A stretch of DNA of 64,000 nt from the NCBI GenBank assembly GCA_943737045.1, contig CALSFV010000265.1, positions 372,001-436,000 of the forward strand, read 5' to 3'. The notes beneath the pieces were generated by a model that was given only the letters and a program-made list of their open reading frames with translations, did not search any database and was not told where the DNA came from. Of the stretch, positions 12,531-24,536 are shown one piece after another; the first letter of the stretch is position 1, and each line of letters begins with the position of its first letter. The stretch comes from Parapristionchus giblindavisi. Its lineage: Eukaryota > Nematoda > Chromadorea > Rhabditida > Diplogasteridae. Both the position numbers and the translations under genes were made by a program.

Positions 12531-13215
12531 GTCTTGGCAAAAAGCCAAAGAATCGTCGGAGATAAATAGAGATTGGCGCTCATGGATGAATTGTTCCCTC
12601 GGGATGGGAGATTCTCTTATCTTCAGAAGCAGACATAGACCCCATCAGGGCCCCGAAAACAAACCTAAATATGCAACAAACAAAGGAATAATTTGTCATA
12701 ATTTACTTTCTAGATAAAATTTAATATGATCTCTGATCTTCGCAACTATAAATGACAAGTGTCTATATCTCTTAGACCTTTGGACTATAAATCCTTCATA
12801 TTATTATCTACACACGGTCCTTGGCCTATCATACATAGATTTGTAGTTTGTTTATGAACAAGGTACAACAAATGCCTATAAATACAGTGACCCCACCCCA
12901 GTCCCTCGTTCTAATAGTCTCTATCTCTCTCTATGCCACGTCAGACCAACTTAAAGGAAGGACGATTAGGGCACATCAGCATAACTTCGTACCTCAGCCA
13001 GGACAACATGGACTCATCTCATCTTCTCTAACGAGGTTCATTTTAATACCACTTCCGTTAATTACATTGTATTCATGTTACATCACACTCTAGTAATTCA
13101 CACTTTTATTGTTTGTTTATAGAATTAGCTTATCTATTCATAGTAGTTTAGTTGTTAAATTAGAAATTTTAACACTTTCATATAAAAATCTAGTTTTATA
13201 AAGTCTCTAGAAAGA

Positions 13216-13293
13216 CCTGGTGCTGTCTACTGAAGATGGCCGCGACACCAGGCAAAGCTTTATGGTGTCTAGACGTAGCGGCCGAAACACCAT
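13216..13293 (+). ncRNA. Strand-permuted hammerhead-like ribozyme, small repeat copy
   Basis: Elements in order: P0 CCTGGTG (13216-13222); helix I strand GTCTA (13225-13229); CTGAAGA (13230-13236); one extra T; helix II strand GGCCGC (13238-13243); P0 partner CACCAGG (13246-13252); helix III strand ATGGTGT (13262-13268); C (13269); helix I partner TAGAC (13270-13274); GTA; helix II partner GCGGCC (13278-13283); GAA; helix III partner ACACCAT (13287-13293). All core bases match the hammerhead consensus (C3-A9, G12-A14, U16.1, C17), with cleavage predicted after 13269. The strand order is non-canonical. The extra T next to helix II may weaken this copy. Confidence 0.65.
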
Positions 13294-13400
13294 GAAGCAC
13301 ATCATTACTTAATAGTTTTATTGTTACAATTATTTTAAATACGTGCATGCATATCACTCCTGTACATTGATTTACTTACTAAATTAATCTATAAGGGCAT
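13294..13400 (+). repeat. Tail of the ribozyme-bearing repeat
   Basis: Sequence after the ribozyme motif (GAAGCACATC, then GTGCATGCAT and CTGTACAT) recurs after the partial motifs at 7.86 kb and on the minus strand of the 37.8-kb array. This defines a short repeat family with the ribozyme at its 5' side. No coding capacity. Confidence 0.6.
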
Positions 13401-13513
13401 TGACTTAAGGCTTGAAGACTTAAGGGCTTAAGGTTTCTTTGTACCGAAATGTAGATCTCGTTCCTGACTTTTATTTATTTATCTGATATTGAATAAATGT
13501 GACAGCTCTCCGA

Positions 13514-13575
13514 TCACATCACGAGAGTTGCCAGAGCGGAGTGTAAAATTAGCTCAGGATGTGCCAGAAATATAA
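13514..13575. repeat. Partial AGAGCGGAGAGT-family repeat
   Basis: Only one half is seen: ACGAGAGTTGCCAGAGCGGA followed by AAAATTAGCTCAGGATGTG. Confidence 0.55.
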
Positions 13576-15039
13576 GTGCTATAGGTAGGAAGGATCGGGT
13601 AACTTGCGACTTCATTTCTGGACTGGATATGCGTCGTATTCCGGGAATTTTAGAGAAGAGATACTATGAGATGTTTGAGGAATGCATCGTAAAGGTTACT
13701 AAGGACTGTCTTCTTAAGGTTAAGGTCGTTAAAAGTAATGTTACGGTCGTTAAGGTCGCTTACGTCATTCCTATATACCCGATACATCATATTTGAGTAT
13801 GTTTGTCTAGTGTTAGACATAGTAGAGGTAGATGGAGTTGGAGGGATTGGACCCTGATTTCTAGGAATGAGAGCAGAAACGAGATAAAGTGAAGAAGAGG
13901 ATGAGATTCGGAACTGACATCTGGAACATCTGGATATCATTTGTGAGCTTTTTCCCTAGATTCAAAAGCTCCGTTCAAAAATTGCGAAAAGTAAAAAAAT
14001 AACAATGAAAACTCTCCTAAGTTTGCATACATTTCTCGCCTATTTTTTTCTTTGAATTTTGAACAACAGAAGATTCAAAATACTCTCTCAAAGAAAATGG
14101 ACAACTTCATATTGTAAGACTGTACAGACCGTTAGGCTATTTAAAGCAAGATCTCTTCAAAGCAAACAGTACCGAAAAAATACCCAAAACAAATGTTGAG
14201 GTATGATAAAAATAGTATATTTTTGTGGAATAACAAAGAGAGGAAAACATAGATCATGTCTTATAAAAAGAATAGAGTAAGTGATTTGTGACATCATCCC
14301 ACGGCAAATACAATTCCATGATACCTGAGATGCATTCATTTCTCTCTGTCTATGCATTAACGAATGAAATATTGTCGGCACCGTTCCAAGAGAACGTCTA
14401 TTCGTGGTCCAACTCTCTCGTAAATCATAATTCATCTGATGATTTAACACGAAAATATAAAATACAACTTCAAAACGGTAGCCGCTCGGATAAATGCCCC
14501 CAGAGACTTGGTCATTGTTTTCATTCTTAGACTTCTGTAATTGAAGAGAGGAAGAAGGGAAGAGGGTTAAGTTGATTTGCGAGTATTGAAAAGAGAGGGA
14601 ATGTTTGAAAGAGACGAGACGTTTAGAGACGTTGAACGGACATTGGCTTGCTTGTCTTGTCAAATTGTGATTTGAGGTTTGCAAGGGATTTGAGTTATTT
14701 TAAATTAAATCTTTGCTCTATTTTCAATAATATCCCCTTTCATCGTGATATCTCTTAGTATTTTTAGCTTTTTTCATCTTCCTGTCATCAGACTAACAGT
14801 TCTAAATTACCATCTATCACTGTCCTTTTGTCAATCCCTCCTCTCGTGTCATTCATCCATCATCTGTCATTCTTTGCAATATGTTATGTCATTTGTCATT
14901 GTCTATCACACTGTCACTTCTCATATAGGGCAATACATTTGTCACTCTCTCGTGATTCTCGAGGGAATATCTCAATTCTAGACAATCGTACACAAATAGT
15001 GCTTTTTCGTGTTTTCATTGATTCATGTCACGTTCCATT

Positions 15040-15110
15040 ATGATCCTTGATCTTTGATCTTTGATATTAGATCACTGTACCTTGATCTTTGATCTTTGTT
15101 CTCTGTACCT
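15040..15110 (+). repeat. GATCTTTGATC repeat cluster, representative
   Basis: Direct repeats of GATCTTTGATCTTTGATC. Similar clusters or single units (also as GATCAAAGATC) occur at about 2980, 15240, 15420, 17695-17990, 21775, 22085, 22500, 33870, 34050, 34790, 43810, 46220, 47060, 56660, 61370, 62115 and 63795, mostly in introns just next to splice sites or in 3' flanks. They are simple-sequence arrays with no assigned role. Confidence 0.8.
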
Positions 15111-15130
15111 TGATATTTGATCTTTTGCAG

Positions 15131-18100
15131 ATGCATCTATGTGCTCGACCACTCAATGTCACTCGGAGAGCGTGCTGCCAACTGATAGCGATGCTCAATG
15201 ACACGACACAGGTTCGAGAACGATATCTAAGCTTTGATATTTAATTTTTGATCTTTGATCTCTGATCTTGGACCTCTGAACATTGATAATTTCGAAATAT
15301 TTTATGGAAAAGGTGATATGACGGGACATTTTTCAGATCTCTCCATGCACTCCAGCTATCTGGAACGATGACAGTAATCGGACGTTCGAGTTTAAGGTAC
15401 TGTATTATCTTTTTTCTTTGATCTTTGATCTTTGATCTTCTAACATGATCGTCTTCATTAGAGACATTTCCTGATTTAGTTTAAAATTCATTACAGTATC
15501 CTCTCATTACAGTACTCGCCGCCTTCGTACATTCCTGAACCTGAGGAGATCCGCGAAGATCATGTCACTTTTCTGCTAGGTATTTAATTTTTTTTAAATT
15601 TAGTATAAATAAATATTTAAATATTTAAAGGTATCCTTATCCTGATGTTGATTGCGATATCATGCACCTACATCTTGTCGCGGTTGAGCAAACCGAAGTA
15701 AGTTACTTTTAGTAGTCCTTTATGTCCTTATTTTCTTGTTACGTATATTATGATGGAATAAAGAATAAGAATAAGTAGTGTTTTGAGCTATTTCTGCACG
15801 TCCTAGTACATCTCATAAATATTCAAACTTCACTCAATTCTACCGTAATCCTCGTCTTCCGTTCAGGAATCAAGTGTTGATTACAGACTCGGTTATGGTT
15901 CTCTATCCAATGGAATGTTCATGTGTATACCGTCATCATCATCATCATTGAGGGGACGACAGAGGGGAGGAACATCTACGAGGAGACGATCATCGTTCTT
16001 ATTGTTCTTGAGGTTAGACGCGATAACAATAATATTACTATCATATTCGAATATTGATGCGCTTGAAGCTATGTACATTAAGTTTACTCTCTGATCTGGC
16101 AATACTCTCTCATGGAGAAAGAAAGTGAGAGAGCATTGACAGAGCGGAGTGTTTAAAATTAGATTATGGGGTGTGCCTATATATAATACTTACCAATAAA
16201 CGGGTCTTCATTCATCTATTTATCGGTTCATATTGTATTCCATGAATGTACTTCAACAGGGAATATGCATAATTGTATACCATGCTTGAATACATTAGAT
16301 TAGTTCACATACAGTACCGTGCAAAAGTCCGGCCCCAAAATTTGAATCGTTATAACTTTTTTCGTACTTGACCGATCGGCCCCCGGTTTGTTTTATTAAA
16401 TAGTGTAACCATTGGAGAAAATTTGTATGTTATTGATTATACCTACGATGATGAAATGATTTCATCATACTTGAAATGCCGAGGTGCGATCGTAAAAATA
16501 GGTCTATTCTCACGTATATTTTTTCTGTTAGTCCAATTTTTTTGTGAGGAAAGTACAACTATCGCTGAATGTTTTAAGCCATTAACCACGTTGCTTGCAT
16601 ATCGCTCCGAGGAATTAGCCAATTTCGCCTGACCCATCAAAATTTCGTAAAAATGTCATAACTCAGCCTGTAGTTGAGCTACGGGCCTCCAATTCAGCAA
16701 GTATTATCACATGGTAAAAATTTGGTATGAAGTGCCTAAACATCTACCTAACACAACCACAAAGTGGCGAGATTACAGGAGTTCAATTACGACTTTGCCC
16801 ATAAAAATACCATTGACAGTCAAAGTGGACGGACCCTAATATCGTTCGCTATGGATAATTATTACGGGCCAATAACACAGTATTTCACATCAATTTTGAT
16901 CGGATTTAGAAACAAGTGTTTAATAAGCACATTTCCTACAAGTATCCTCAACTTAGTTCCTTTATTGGACATTCCACCTTTTTTATCTGTCTCTTTTCTC
17001 ACAAAATTCCACTTTGACTGTCAATGGTATTTTTATGGGCAAAGTCGTAATTGAACTCCTGTAATCTCGCCACTTTGTGGTTGTGTTAGGTAGATGTTTA
17101 GGCACTTCATACCAAATTTTTACCATGTGATAATACTTGCTGAATTGGAGGCCCGTAGCTCAACTACAGGCAGAGTTATGACATTTTTACGAAATTTTGA
17201 TGGGTCAGGCGAAATTGGCTAATTCCTCGGAGCGATATGCAAGCAACGTGGTTAATGGCTTAAAACATTCAGCGATAGTTGTACTTTCCTCACAAAAAAA
17301 TTGGACTAACAGAAAAAATATACGTGAGAATAGACCTATTTTTACGATCGCACCTCGGCATTTCAAGTATGATGAAATCATTTCATCATCGTAGGTATAA
17401 TCAATAACATACAAATTTTCTCCAATGGTTACACTATTTAATAAAACAAACCGGGGGTCGATCGGTCAAGTACGAAAAAGTTATAACGATTCAAATTTTG
17501 GGGCCGGACTTTTGCACGGTACTGTATCAATAGGGAGCACAAATTTTTACTAGCTCATGGATCAGAGGGATTCGTTCAAATTACATAATGTGTAACATAT
17601 TTCATTACAGAGAAGTTGCATGTCGACGAGATGATAGTCATCGTAACACTTCATCACTCAGTATCTTGTCACAGATGGAGTAAGAGATCAAAGATCATTC
17701 TAGGATCAAAGATCAAAGATCACTCTATGATCAAAGATCAAAAATTATGCTAACAATTTTGTAGTTTTCATCAATTTGCTACAATAGATCATTGAACTTA
17801 AAAAATTATGCTACGAAAGAGACCAAAGACCATTCTTCCATTCTTAAAACGTTGATGCTCCTCACGAAAGATTATCGTATCAAAATCAATATTTATATTT
17901 GCGAAAGAGATCAAAGATCAATCAATAAAAGATCAAGGATCAATCAATAAAAGATCAAGGATCAATCAATAAAAGATCAAAGATCATTCCATTTCAGTAT
18001 GTCGTTACTTCCATCATATCAGAATGTGACGGCGACTCCTTCATCAGCTGGATCCGTTCCTCCTCCACCATACTTTGCCTACTCCGGACGACGTGATCGA

Positions 18101-18910
18101 CGAGGTTTGATAGTTGATCTTTGATCTTTGCATAATACACTTTTTAAAAAACGTTGATGATTTCAATGTCTTATCGTTACTCGCTCAAAGTTAGATATGT
18201 TTCGTTATTTATCTTAAGGTTCATAGAGAACATTATATGCCAATACTTTCTTGGAATATTTTTAATAAAAAATACATTGTAGAAGGCGGAGATGTCTCGC
18301 TCCCACTGACTGCTGTCACCTCTCCCGCGTCTTCATTCCACTCGTATCCTTATCAGGTTATTATATTAATATTTTAATATCCTTCAAAAGAACGTATCGG
18401 GGATGAGAAATATCGGTGAAATGTTCCTTCGAATTCAGTAAATGATCTGTATTTATTACACGGAATCGTGAAGGGACGAGTACAGTTAAAGCCACTACCA
18501 GCCTAATTTTACTCTCCGTTCTGGTAACACTCTCTCGTTGATAAAGAAAGCGAGATAGCATTGCCAGAGCGGAGAGTTTCAAATAAGATCGGGGTGTTCC
18601 TTTGAGGGTGGTCATGAGGCAGCATCTTCAATTTCTCACTTGCTTCCGACAGCCTTGGCACTTGTGTTCTAGCGGGCGACGGTCTTCTTGATGACCGTGA
18701 AAAAAGCGCGAAAAGCAAGGAAAAGCAGAGGAGACTCTTCTCGTTTCACACGCTCTCTCGTCTCTTTTCTTTTCATTTCTTTTCGCTACTTTTGAGAAGC
18801 TCATTGATTGCTATCTGAAGCCTTCGCATAAGATTGAATATCACTGAATATATAATTTCAAACAAAATGAATTACAGGAACCCCCTCCGGATATGACCAG
18901 GAGTGTCTGA
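15131..18910 (+). CDS. Single-pass membrane protein with PPPPY motif, 5' end uncertain
   Basis: Nine exons keep frame: 15131-15211, 15337-15396, 15513-15579, 15631-15697, 15887-16012, 17611-17679, 17998-18104, 18283-18356, 18878-18910 (227 aa from the first ATG). The first part is Cys-rich with three possible N-glycosylation sites (NVT, NDT, NRT). A hydrophobic helix follows at about residues 68-85 (LLGILILMLIAISCTYIL), then a basic, Ser-rich tail with PPPPY and a second Pro-rich end (EPPPDM). This resembles small WW-ligand membrane proteins of the WBP1/VOPP1 kind, but I do not recognise the family with certainty. No signal peptide is visible, so upstream exons are probably missing and the ATG at 15131 may be internal. 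PPxY motifs typically bind WW-domain ubiquitin ligases. Intron 5 contains the 16.3-kb palindromic transposon. Confidence 0.75.
16083..16180. repeat. AGAGCGGAGAGT-family repeat copy
   Basis: TTTACTCTCTGATCTGGCAA, then GAGAGAGCATTGACAGAGCG and AAATTAGATTATGGGGTGTG. In intron 5 of the membrane-protein gene, beside the palindromic transposon. Confidence 0.65.
16312..17524. mobile_element. Near-perfect palindromic Tc1/mariner-type non-autonomous element
   Basis: 1213-bp element flanked by TA (16310-16311 and 17525-17526). Its left arm (16312-16829) and right arm (17008-17524) are reverse complements of about 517 bp with only a couple of mismatches seen by eye. Ends read CAGTACCGTGCAAAAGTCCG and its complement. 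The unpaired centre is about 178 bp. Mirrored 65-69-aa frames in the arms show no transposase motif and follow from the duplication. The TA target and terminal CAGT suggest mobilisation by a Tc1/mariner transposase in trans. High arm identity implies recent origin or gene conversion. Confidence 0.92.
18489..18612. repeat. AGAGCGGAGAGT-family repeat copy
   Basis: TTTTACTCTCCGTTCTGGTA, then AAAGAAAGCGAGATAGCATT, GCCAGAGCGGAGAGTTTC and a GGGTGTTCCTTTGA end. In the last intron of the membrane-protein gene. Confidence 0.65.
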
Positions 18911-19207
18911 TCTTCTTCCATCTTTCCCTTCCTCTTCTGATCTTCTACGTTCTTCCAGAACATAATTGTCATACCATATTCAAGACCTACAACAGGATGA
19001 ACAATATTCTCATTCATTCAATAATATTTGTGATCTTGGACAACTCCTTTACCCTCCAACACAGAGTACTCTCGATTCCTCATTGATCTCTATCCATGAC
19101 CGACCCCAGTCTTTCTCTGTAACCATCCCCGCACCACAACCACTTCCGTTTCGGGTATACGGTATCGCCGGGTTTCACTAGTCTTGTCAATCGATAATTA
19201 CATGATA

Positions 19208-19213
19208 AAGAGA
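19208..19213 (-). promoter_or_regulatory. Possible polyadenylation signal of the GABA transaminase
   Basis: TTTATT on the plus strand reads AATAAA on the minus strand about 150 bp past the stop codon of the GABA transaminase. Position and sequence fit; no transcript evidence. Confidence 0.4.
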
Positions 19214-19364
19214 AATTTATTACAATAATTCAGTAAACTAAACAAACAGATTACGGTAGGGCACATTCAAATACAAGTGAGAGTTAATGGCAATGTTTCG
19301 GGCGAGAGAACACATATCGGAGGGGGCGGAGCTTAAACACAAAAGTAGGCGGAGCCTCTTCATA

Positions 19365-22300
19365 TTACAAGCTCTTGGCGGTCTTTTCCATCAACTGGAA
19401 GGTGAGGTCGAGATGTTTCTTATCGTAAACAAGAGAGGGACGGAAGCGAAGGGCCTTGTCACCACAGCCTCCACAATGAAGACCGTTTTGGATTGCCTGA
19501 ATCGAGGATCTTTATACAAATTCTGAATATTTATGATCAGTCAATTTTATCAAATAAGGCAATGAATTCTCAGATTAGGATTCATCGTAGGTTACTACAT
19601 AACACCAGTATCTGCCAAAGGTCAAGTTGTATTTTGTATAGAATGCAACATGAAACAACAGGGTGTTACAATTTCTGATTTCCATGATCGAAAATCTCCT
19701 GTCCAAATCTCCACAGTACTTTCGTCGGATAAGAATAGTTTTGGCGCGAATTTGAAAGCTACAGTATACCTTGTCGACAAATTGGTCACGCTTCTCAGCA
19801 GTCACGAAATCGATAGCGGCGAATGTACCGAGACCACGAGGGTTAGACACCAATGAAGAGTATGCCTTCTGCAAAAAAAATCAATTTAAAATTCCCGCAA
19901 AATAATTTTAAATTTAAAAAGGCGCGAAATATGTACCTGGAACTGGGCTAGATTCTTCTGGAACTGCTCCCCGACAGTCTTGGCGCGCTCGAGGAGTCCT
20001 TCGTTCTGAATTATTGATTGATTATAGAATTTATTGATTGATGGAGGGCGGTATATTAGAAATGTACAGTACCTTGTAAACGTTTAGCACTTGCTCGAGA
20101 AGAAGAAGCTTGGTGGGATCTCCCATCCATGTGTTGTAGATACGGTAGCCCTGAATCAAGATTTGCCGCTCTTTTGAAATTCAAATTCCTCGGATTACTG
20201 TACCTCGTTGACCTTGAGATGGTCGGCAAAGTAGAATCCACCGGTGAGCAGCTTCTTCGAGAAAGTGACCTGCAATTTAAAATTTACAATTTTCCGAGGA
20301 AAATGTGGCGCGAAGTTCGAATATTTAAAATTTACCATATCAGGAGCGTCCTTGAGATTCCAATGGGTGTGTGCCCAGATCTGACCATTGGCAGCTCCTC
20401 CTCCGGTTTGGACCTGAATGTTGAAGATCAATTATCATGATAAACTGTCTATAACAAGTAATCATGATCAACTATCTCTAGCAAAAGATAAAAGATCAAA
20501 AATGAACCTCATCAACGATGAAGACGACGCCCTTCTTCTTGGTGAGAGCGCGAAGTCCCTGAAAAAGAAAGATAGGTATAATATTTATTTACATCAAGCT
20601 ATCGATGTTGATGGTGCGAGTCATTTAGAGATATTGGTCATTTTCTACCATCTACGATCGATTATTCTTCATGATAATTCAAATTCATCTTCTTGCCAAT
20701 ATTTCTTGATCATGAAAACGTACAAATATACCATGATGTAATAAGAAAATACCTAGTATTTTCTAATAAATCGATAAATCAATAAGTGCATACACCGAAG
20801 AAGGCTGGTGATCCATAATGATCTCCTCCTTCGGACTGAATTGGTTCAACGATAACGGCTGCGACGTCGTGGTCCTGAATGGATAAAGCATAATTGTGGT
20901 CCACGGTATGTTAGGGGAGAAAAAGTTAAAAGAAAATTTCGCAAAGTTCAGGGCTTCAGTTGTTTACTTTACAATTATAAGAACTGGTTAGGAACGATAT
21001 TGAAATCAGACATCGCAGTATAATTTTTGTAGTTTGTATTTTGCAATGATCCTCATACTGAAACATATCATACCTTGGCCTTCCATTCATCGATTAATCT
21101 CTCGACATCAGCAAGACATTCCTTGTCCTCCTTTGCGTTGTACGCCTGCAATTATTGATTGATTTCATGTCCTGGAACGATTAGTCTGTTACTGTAGCTT
21201 ATGTCTGAACTAATCAATCGATAATTGTGTCTCACAAATTACTGCGACAGTACCTCATTCTCGGCGAGGGGATACTTGTAGCGAGGGAAGCGAGCGATGG
21301 GCCAGTCAAGAGCGGGAATGTCGACCTCAAAACTTACTGTCGTTACCAACGAGAGGGAGATTCAAAATTTGAAGAATGCAAATACCTTGTGGATGGCCTT
21401 ACTGCGAGTGACCGACAGCATGCACAGTGAACGACCGTGGAAGGCTCCCTGGAAATTGTTAATTTGAATTTGGCGCTTGACATTTCAAATATGGGAAATG
21501 GGCGCGAACCTGGAAACCGAGAACGGCGAGTTTGGGAGTTCCGGGCAACTGCTGTTTCATGCAAGACTCGAGTGCAGCGGCATCAGGAGGATTGCCACCA
21601 CGACGTTGGGCCATGTACCTGAATGGATACCGTAGTAGGGAAGAAAAGGATACGGTAGGAAGGATTATGTGGATACTGTAGATTAGACAATGGTTGGAAT
21701 ACGGTAGGTTCTGTTAGTGATCTAATGTACTGTGTTGGCTGTAATTGGTCAAGTTTGATCTCTAAGATGATCTCTGATCTTTGATCTTTGATCTTTGATC
21801 TGTACATCGAACTCACCAGATGAAGGCGGTCTTGATAGCGTTCTCGTTGGCTGAAGTACCACACAGCATGGTCTGCACGTTGTGAAGTCCCTTGGGTGCG
21901 ATTGATTCGAGAGTATTACTGTAATCAGGCAGAGTACGGTAAGATAACGATACGGTAGGTTGAATCAGAATGGTTCATTGTTAGGGTTATGTAGATCGAT
22001 AAATCAATAACTTACTTGATCTTCTCTGGCCAGTCACTGCGAGGGAATGATCCGAGAGCGGGACGAGAGACGAGGGAGGTCTATAAAGATCAAAGATCAA
22101 ACTACAACGAATCTTAGGATTCTTACAATGAATTCGGGCGATGTCGCGGCCTTAACTAGAGCGGGGTGGTTGTATCTGAAAAATTCCAAAAATCAACTAC
22201 AATCGGAAGATCGGATGACTAAACTACAAAGATTAGATCAAACTACACATGTCACAAAGCAAACCCGAGAGGCAACGATGAGATCTGTGTGTAGATATCG

Positions 22301-23490
22301 AGAAGACGATTGCCGTCAGCGTCGACCTAAGATCAAAGATCAAACTACGGATTGTCTTGTGAAAAAATGTAAAAACTACGAATTTCGCATGAAGTATCAA
22401 GGCTTAAGCTATAGAGATCGAAGACCAAACTAACGAGCCAGTTGCCGAAGGACTTCTCAAAATCCACGAAGACACGGACCGATGAAGTCATCTAAATATC
22501 AAAGATCAACGATCAGAAATCAAAGATCAAAGGCCAAAGATCCTCAAAAGGTCACTAACCTGATGCTTGTTCATCTCCTTGAGAAGGGCCTTCGACTTCG
22601 GGCCAGGGAGGGCAGTTTTCATGTCCACATTATTGTGATCCTGTGAGGAGATCGTCGACGCGAGACGAGAGCATGGTCCTGAAAGGATTAAGCTGATTAC
22701 GGTAGGAATCCGATATCGATCAATCTAGGCTATCTTTAACTGATTTGTTTGTTTTGTGAACATTTGATCTTGCTTTAGGTTTCGGGGAATGTGAGAAGGA
22801 GATCAGGAGGTCAGTTCACTATCCCTGAACAACCTCTAAACTTCTCGTTTTCTCTCATTGCCTCTGTCTTTTTGTCTCAGTCTCACTTGTTTTCTCTGAA
22901 ACTCTGAAACTCTCCCTCTTCCTCTCCCTTTTCAACTCCTTTTCCCTCTCCCAATCTCTCTCTATCATATTCCTCTCCCTGGCCTCCTATCCATCACCTC
23001 TCTTAACGTGATTCTGCTGTGTGATAGCATTTGTCCACGGCATCGAGCACGTTCTCTCCCTCTTCCTCTCTTCCCCTTCCTCTGTCTCTCCCTCTCTCCC
23101 TCTACCTCTCTTCCCCTTCCTCTGTCTCTCCATCTCTCCCTCTACCTCTCTTCCCCTTCCTCTGTCTCTCCCTCTCTCCCTCTACCTCTCTTCCCCTACC
23201 TCTGTCTCTCCCTCTCTCCCTCTACCTCTCTTCCCCTTCCTCTGTCTCTCCCTCTCTCCAACTGCCCATTCACTTTTATTTTCAATCAATTGGTCTCTGA
23301 GACTTGTAACATCAAGAGATCTAGCTTGTTAACGATTGATTTTGATATCTTTGTTCTTGGATAGGATCTATAAAACCATGAAGATCAAGTGGTCAATAGT
23401 GACAGTCAAATCTTTAGTGATAACAAATGGATGAAAAGATTTAAAAATGGACGAACCCGTGATGGTGGGACGTGAGAGACGAGAGAGCAT
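19365..23490 (-). CDS. gta-1: 4-aminobutyrate aminotransferase, mitochondrial
   Basis: Nineteen exons on the minus strand: 23490-23457, 22678-22560, 22491-22435, 22326-22265, 22175-22127, 22080-22016, 21918-21817, 21618-21510, 21448-21386, 21325-21254, 21145-21074, 20874-20794, 20558-20508, 20413-20336, 20269-20204, 20150-20073, 20005-19937, 19868-19770, 19496-19365. All phases agree and give 485 aa, the usual length. It degrades GABA to succinic semialdehyde with 2-oxoglutarate, using PLP, in mitochondria; the start MLSRLSRPTITG is a typical import presequence. Landmarks: DADGNRLLDIYTQIS, the PLP-binding FIVDEVQTGGG, the Schiff-base lysine in TFSKKLLTGG (residues 343-344) and the C-terminal GLHCGGCGDKALR. 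Near residue 148 it reads CGTSANE, so only one Cys of the vertebrate CxxC iron-sulfur pair is present. It lies tail-to-tail with the membrane-protein gene. Confidence 0.97.
23050..23262. repeat. 40-60-bp pyrimidine minisatellite in GABA transaminase intron 1
   Basis: About four tandem copies of a pyrimidine unit containing CTACCTCTCTTCCCCTTCCT and CTGTCTCTCCCTCTCTCCCT. It lies inside the first intron of the transaminase, so the frames read across it on the plus strand are not genes. Confidence 0.85.
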
Positions 23491-24081
23491 CCTTGTTTAC
23501 CCTCAATCAGGACATTTATTCATTATCTTAGTATTTCATTCATAATATAAGCAATGCGTCGAACCCAATAAAAAGAGATAAGCGCTAAAAGAACAAAAAA
23601 GACGAGAAATTACGTGGACTATCTGGACAATTGAAAATGAAATCTTTTCAGAAGACATATCATTCAGATATCTACTATTGTGGATAGGGGACGGTTTGGG
23701 TTAAATGTAAATATTGGTTTTCCATCCTTCTACTTTACCTATTTCTTTATTAAGTACAGTATTTCTCGTAAACATATAAAATATTATTATTATTAAAGAA
23801 AAGGACAAGGACTTTGAACAAAAAAAGGAGAAGTCTATGTATACAAGTGAGGGATTAAACTGAACGTAGAAGGAGAGGAGTCCTTAGTATTTCCTTTCTC
23901 TTTATTCCATGAAAAAACTATAGGGAGGAATAAGGACTGAAGTGAGGAGAGTGAGAGGGAGAAGGAGTTGGAGAGAGAGGGAGAGAGAGAAACGGAGGGA
24001 GAGATGAGGACAGGGGATAGATGGCGTTGAAATTGGAACGAGATGAAAATATCAATTGAAATAAAGAAATTGTTTGTTCAT
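23491..24081. other. Upstream flank of GABA transaminase; no gene seen
   Basis: 590 bp of AT-rich DNA with a purine-rich stretch at 23935-24005. It should contain the promoter of the minus-strand transaminase, but I see no clear element. The right edge is the break where the truncated PLE copy begins. Confidence 0.5.
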
Positions 24082-24110
24082 TATCGGAGAATACCTCAAA
24101 GTTTATTGAA

Positions 24111-24536
24111 ATGACGAAAGAAATGTACCATCCGTCCTTAACTTTAGAACAAACAAATAGTGAAGCTAATAAATGTGCATTTTTGGATCTCAGCATAGAA
24201 TTGTCCAATGGAAGAGCGACTACTAAACTCTACAACAAGACGGATGACTACAGTTTTGAAGTCATTAGATATCCACACTATCACTCAAACATTCCAATGT
24301 ATATTGGTTTGAACACATTATCGGGCGAAATACTTCGAGTTTATCGTAATTCATCTAATTTTGTCTGTTTTAAAGAAAGAGTTAAGTCATTATTTGAATA
24401 TTTCTATAAAAGAGAATACCCATTCCACATTATTCGACCGCGAATCTACAAGGTTCTAAATAAAAACCCGGCAATTAGTTTAAAATATGGAAAAACAACA
24501 GCAGAACTATGTTTAAAAGTTTTAGATGAAGAGTAA
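24111..24536 (+). pseudogene. C-terminal fragment of PLE reverse transcriptase
   Basis: The 141 codons match the end of the full ORF at 26229-28907 residue for residue. All catalytic motifs (RT motifs A-C) are missing, so it cannot encode an active enzyme. It is a by-product of 5' truncation during reverse transcription; its Met is an internal residue of the intact protein. Confidence 0.95.

Larger units (their letters stand above)
5508..15130. other. Gene-free interval (9.6 kb)
   Basis: I could not assemble any exon chain here on either strand. The interval holds pyrimidine-rich stretches (5850-6170, 7197-7535, 9610-9750, 10878-11040, 12270-12530), a TA-flanked MITE, ribozyme-bearing repeat copies near 7855 and 13216, and copies of short dispersed repeats. 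Open frames here are low-complexity Ser/Leu/Pro or Arg/Glu readings. The 5' exons of the downstream membrane-protein gene may lie near its right edge but could not be recognised. Confidence 0.6.

Noticed and set aside
15867..15886. Acceptor GTTCAG at 15866 for membrane-protein exon 5
   Set aside because: It gives a frame that stops at TGA after the His run; the next acceptor (ATTACAG, 15880-15886) keeps frame with all later exons.
16423..17414. Mirrored 65-69-aa ORFs as a transposase fragment
   Set aside because: No DDE/D or helix-turn-helix signature; the pair exists only because the element is palindromic.
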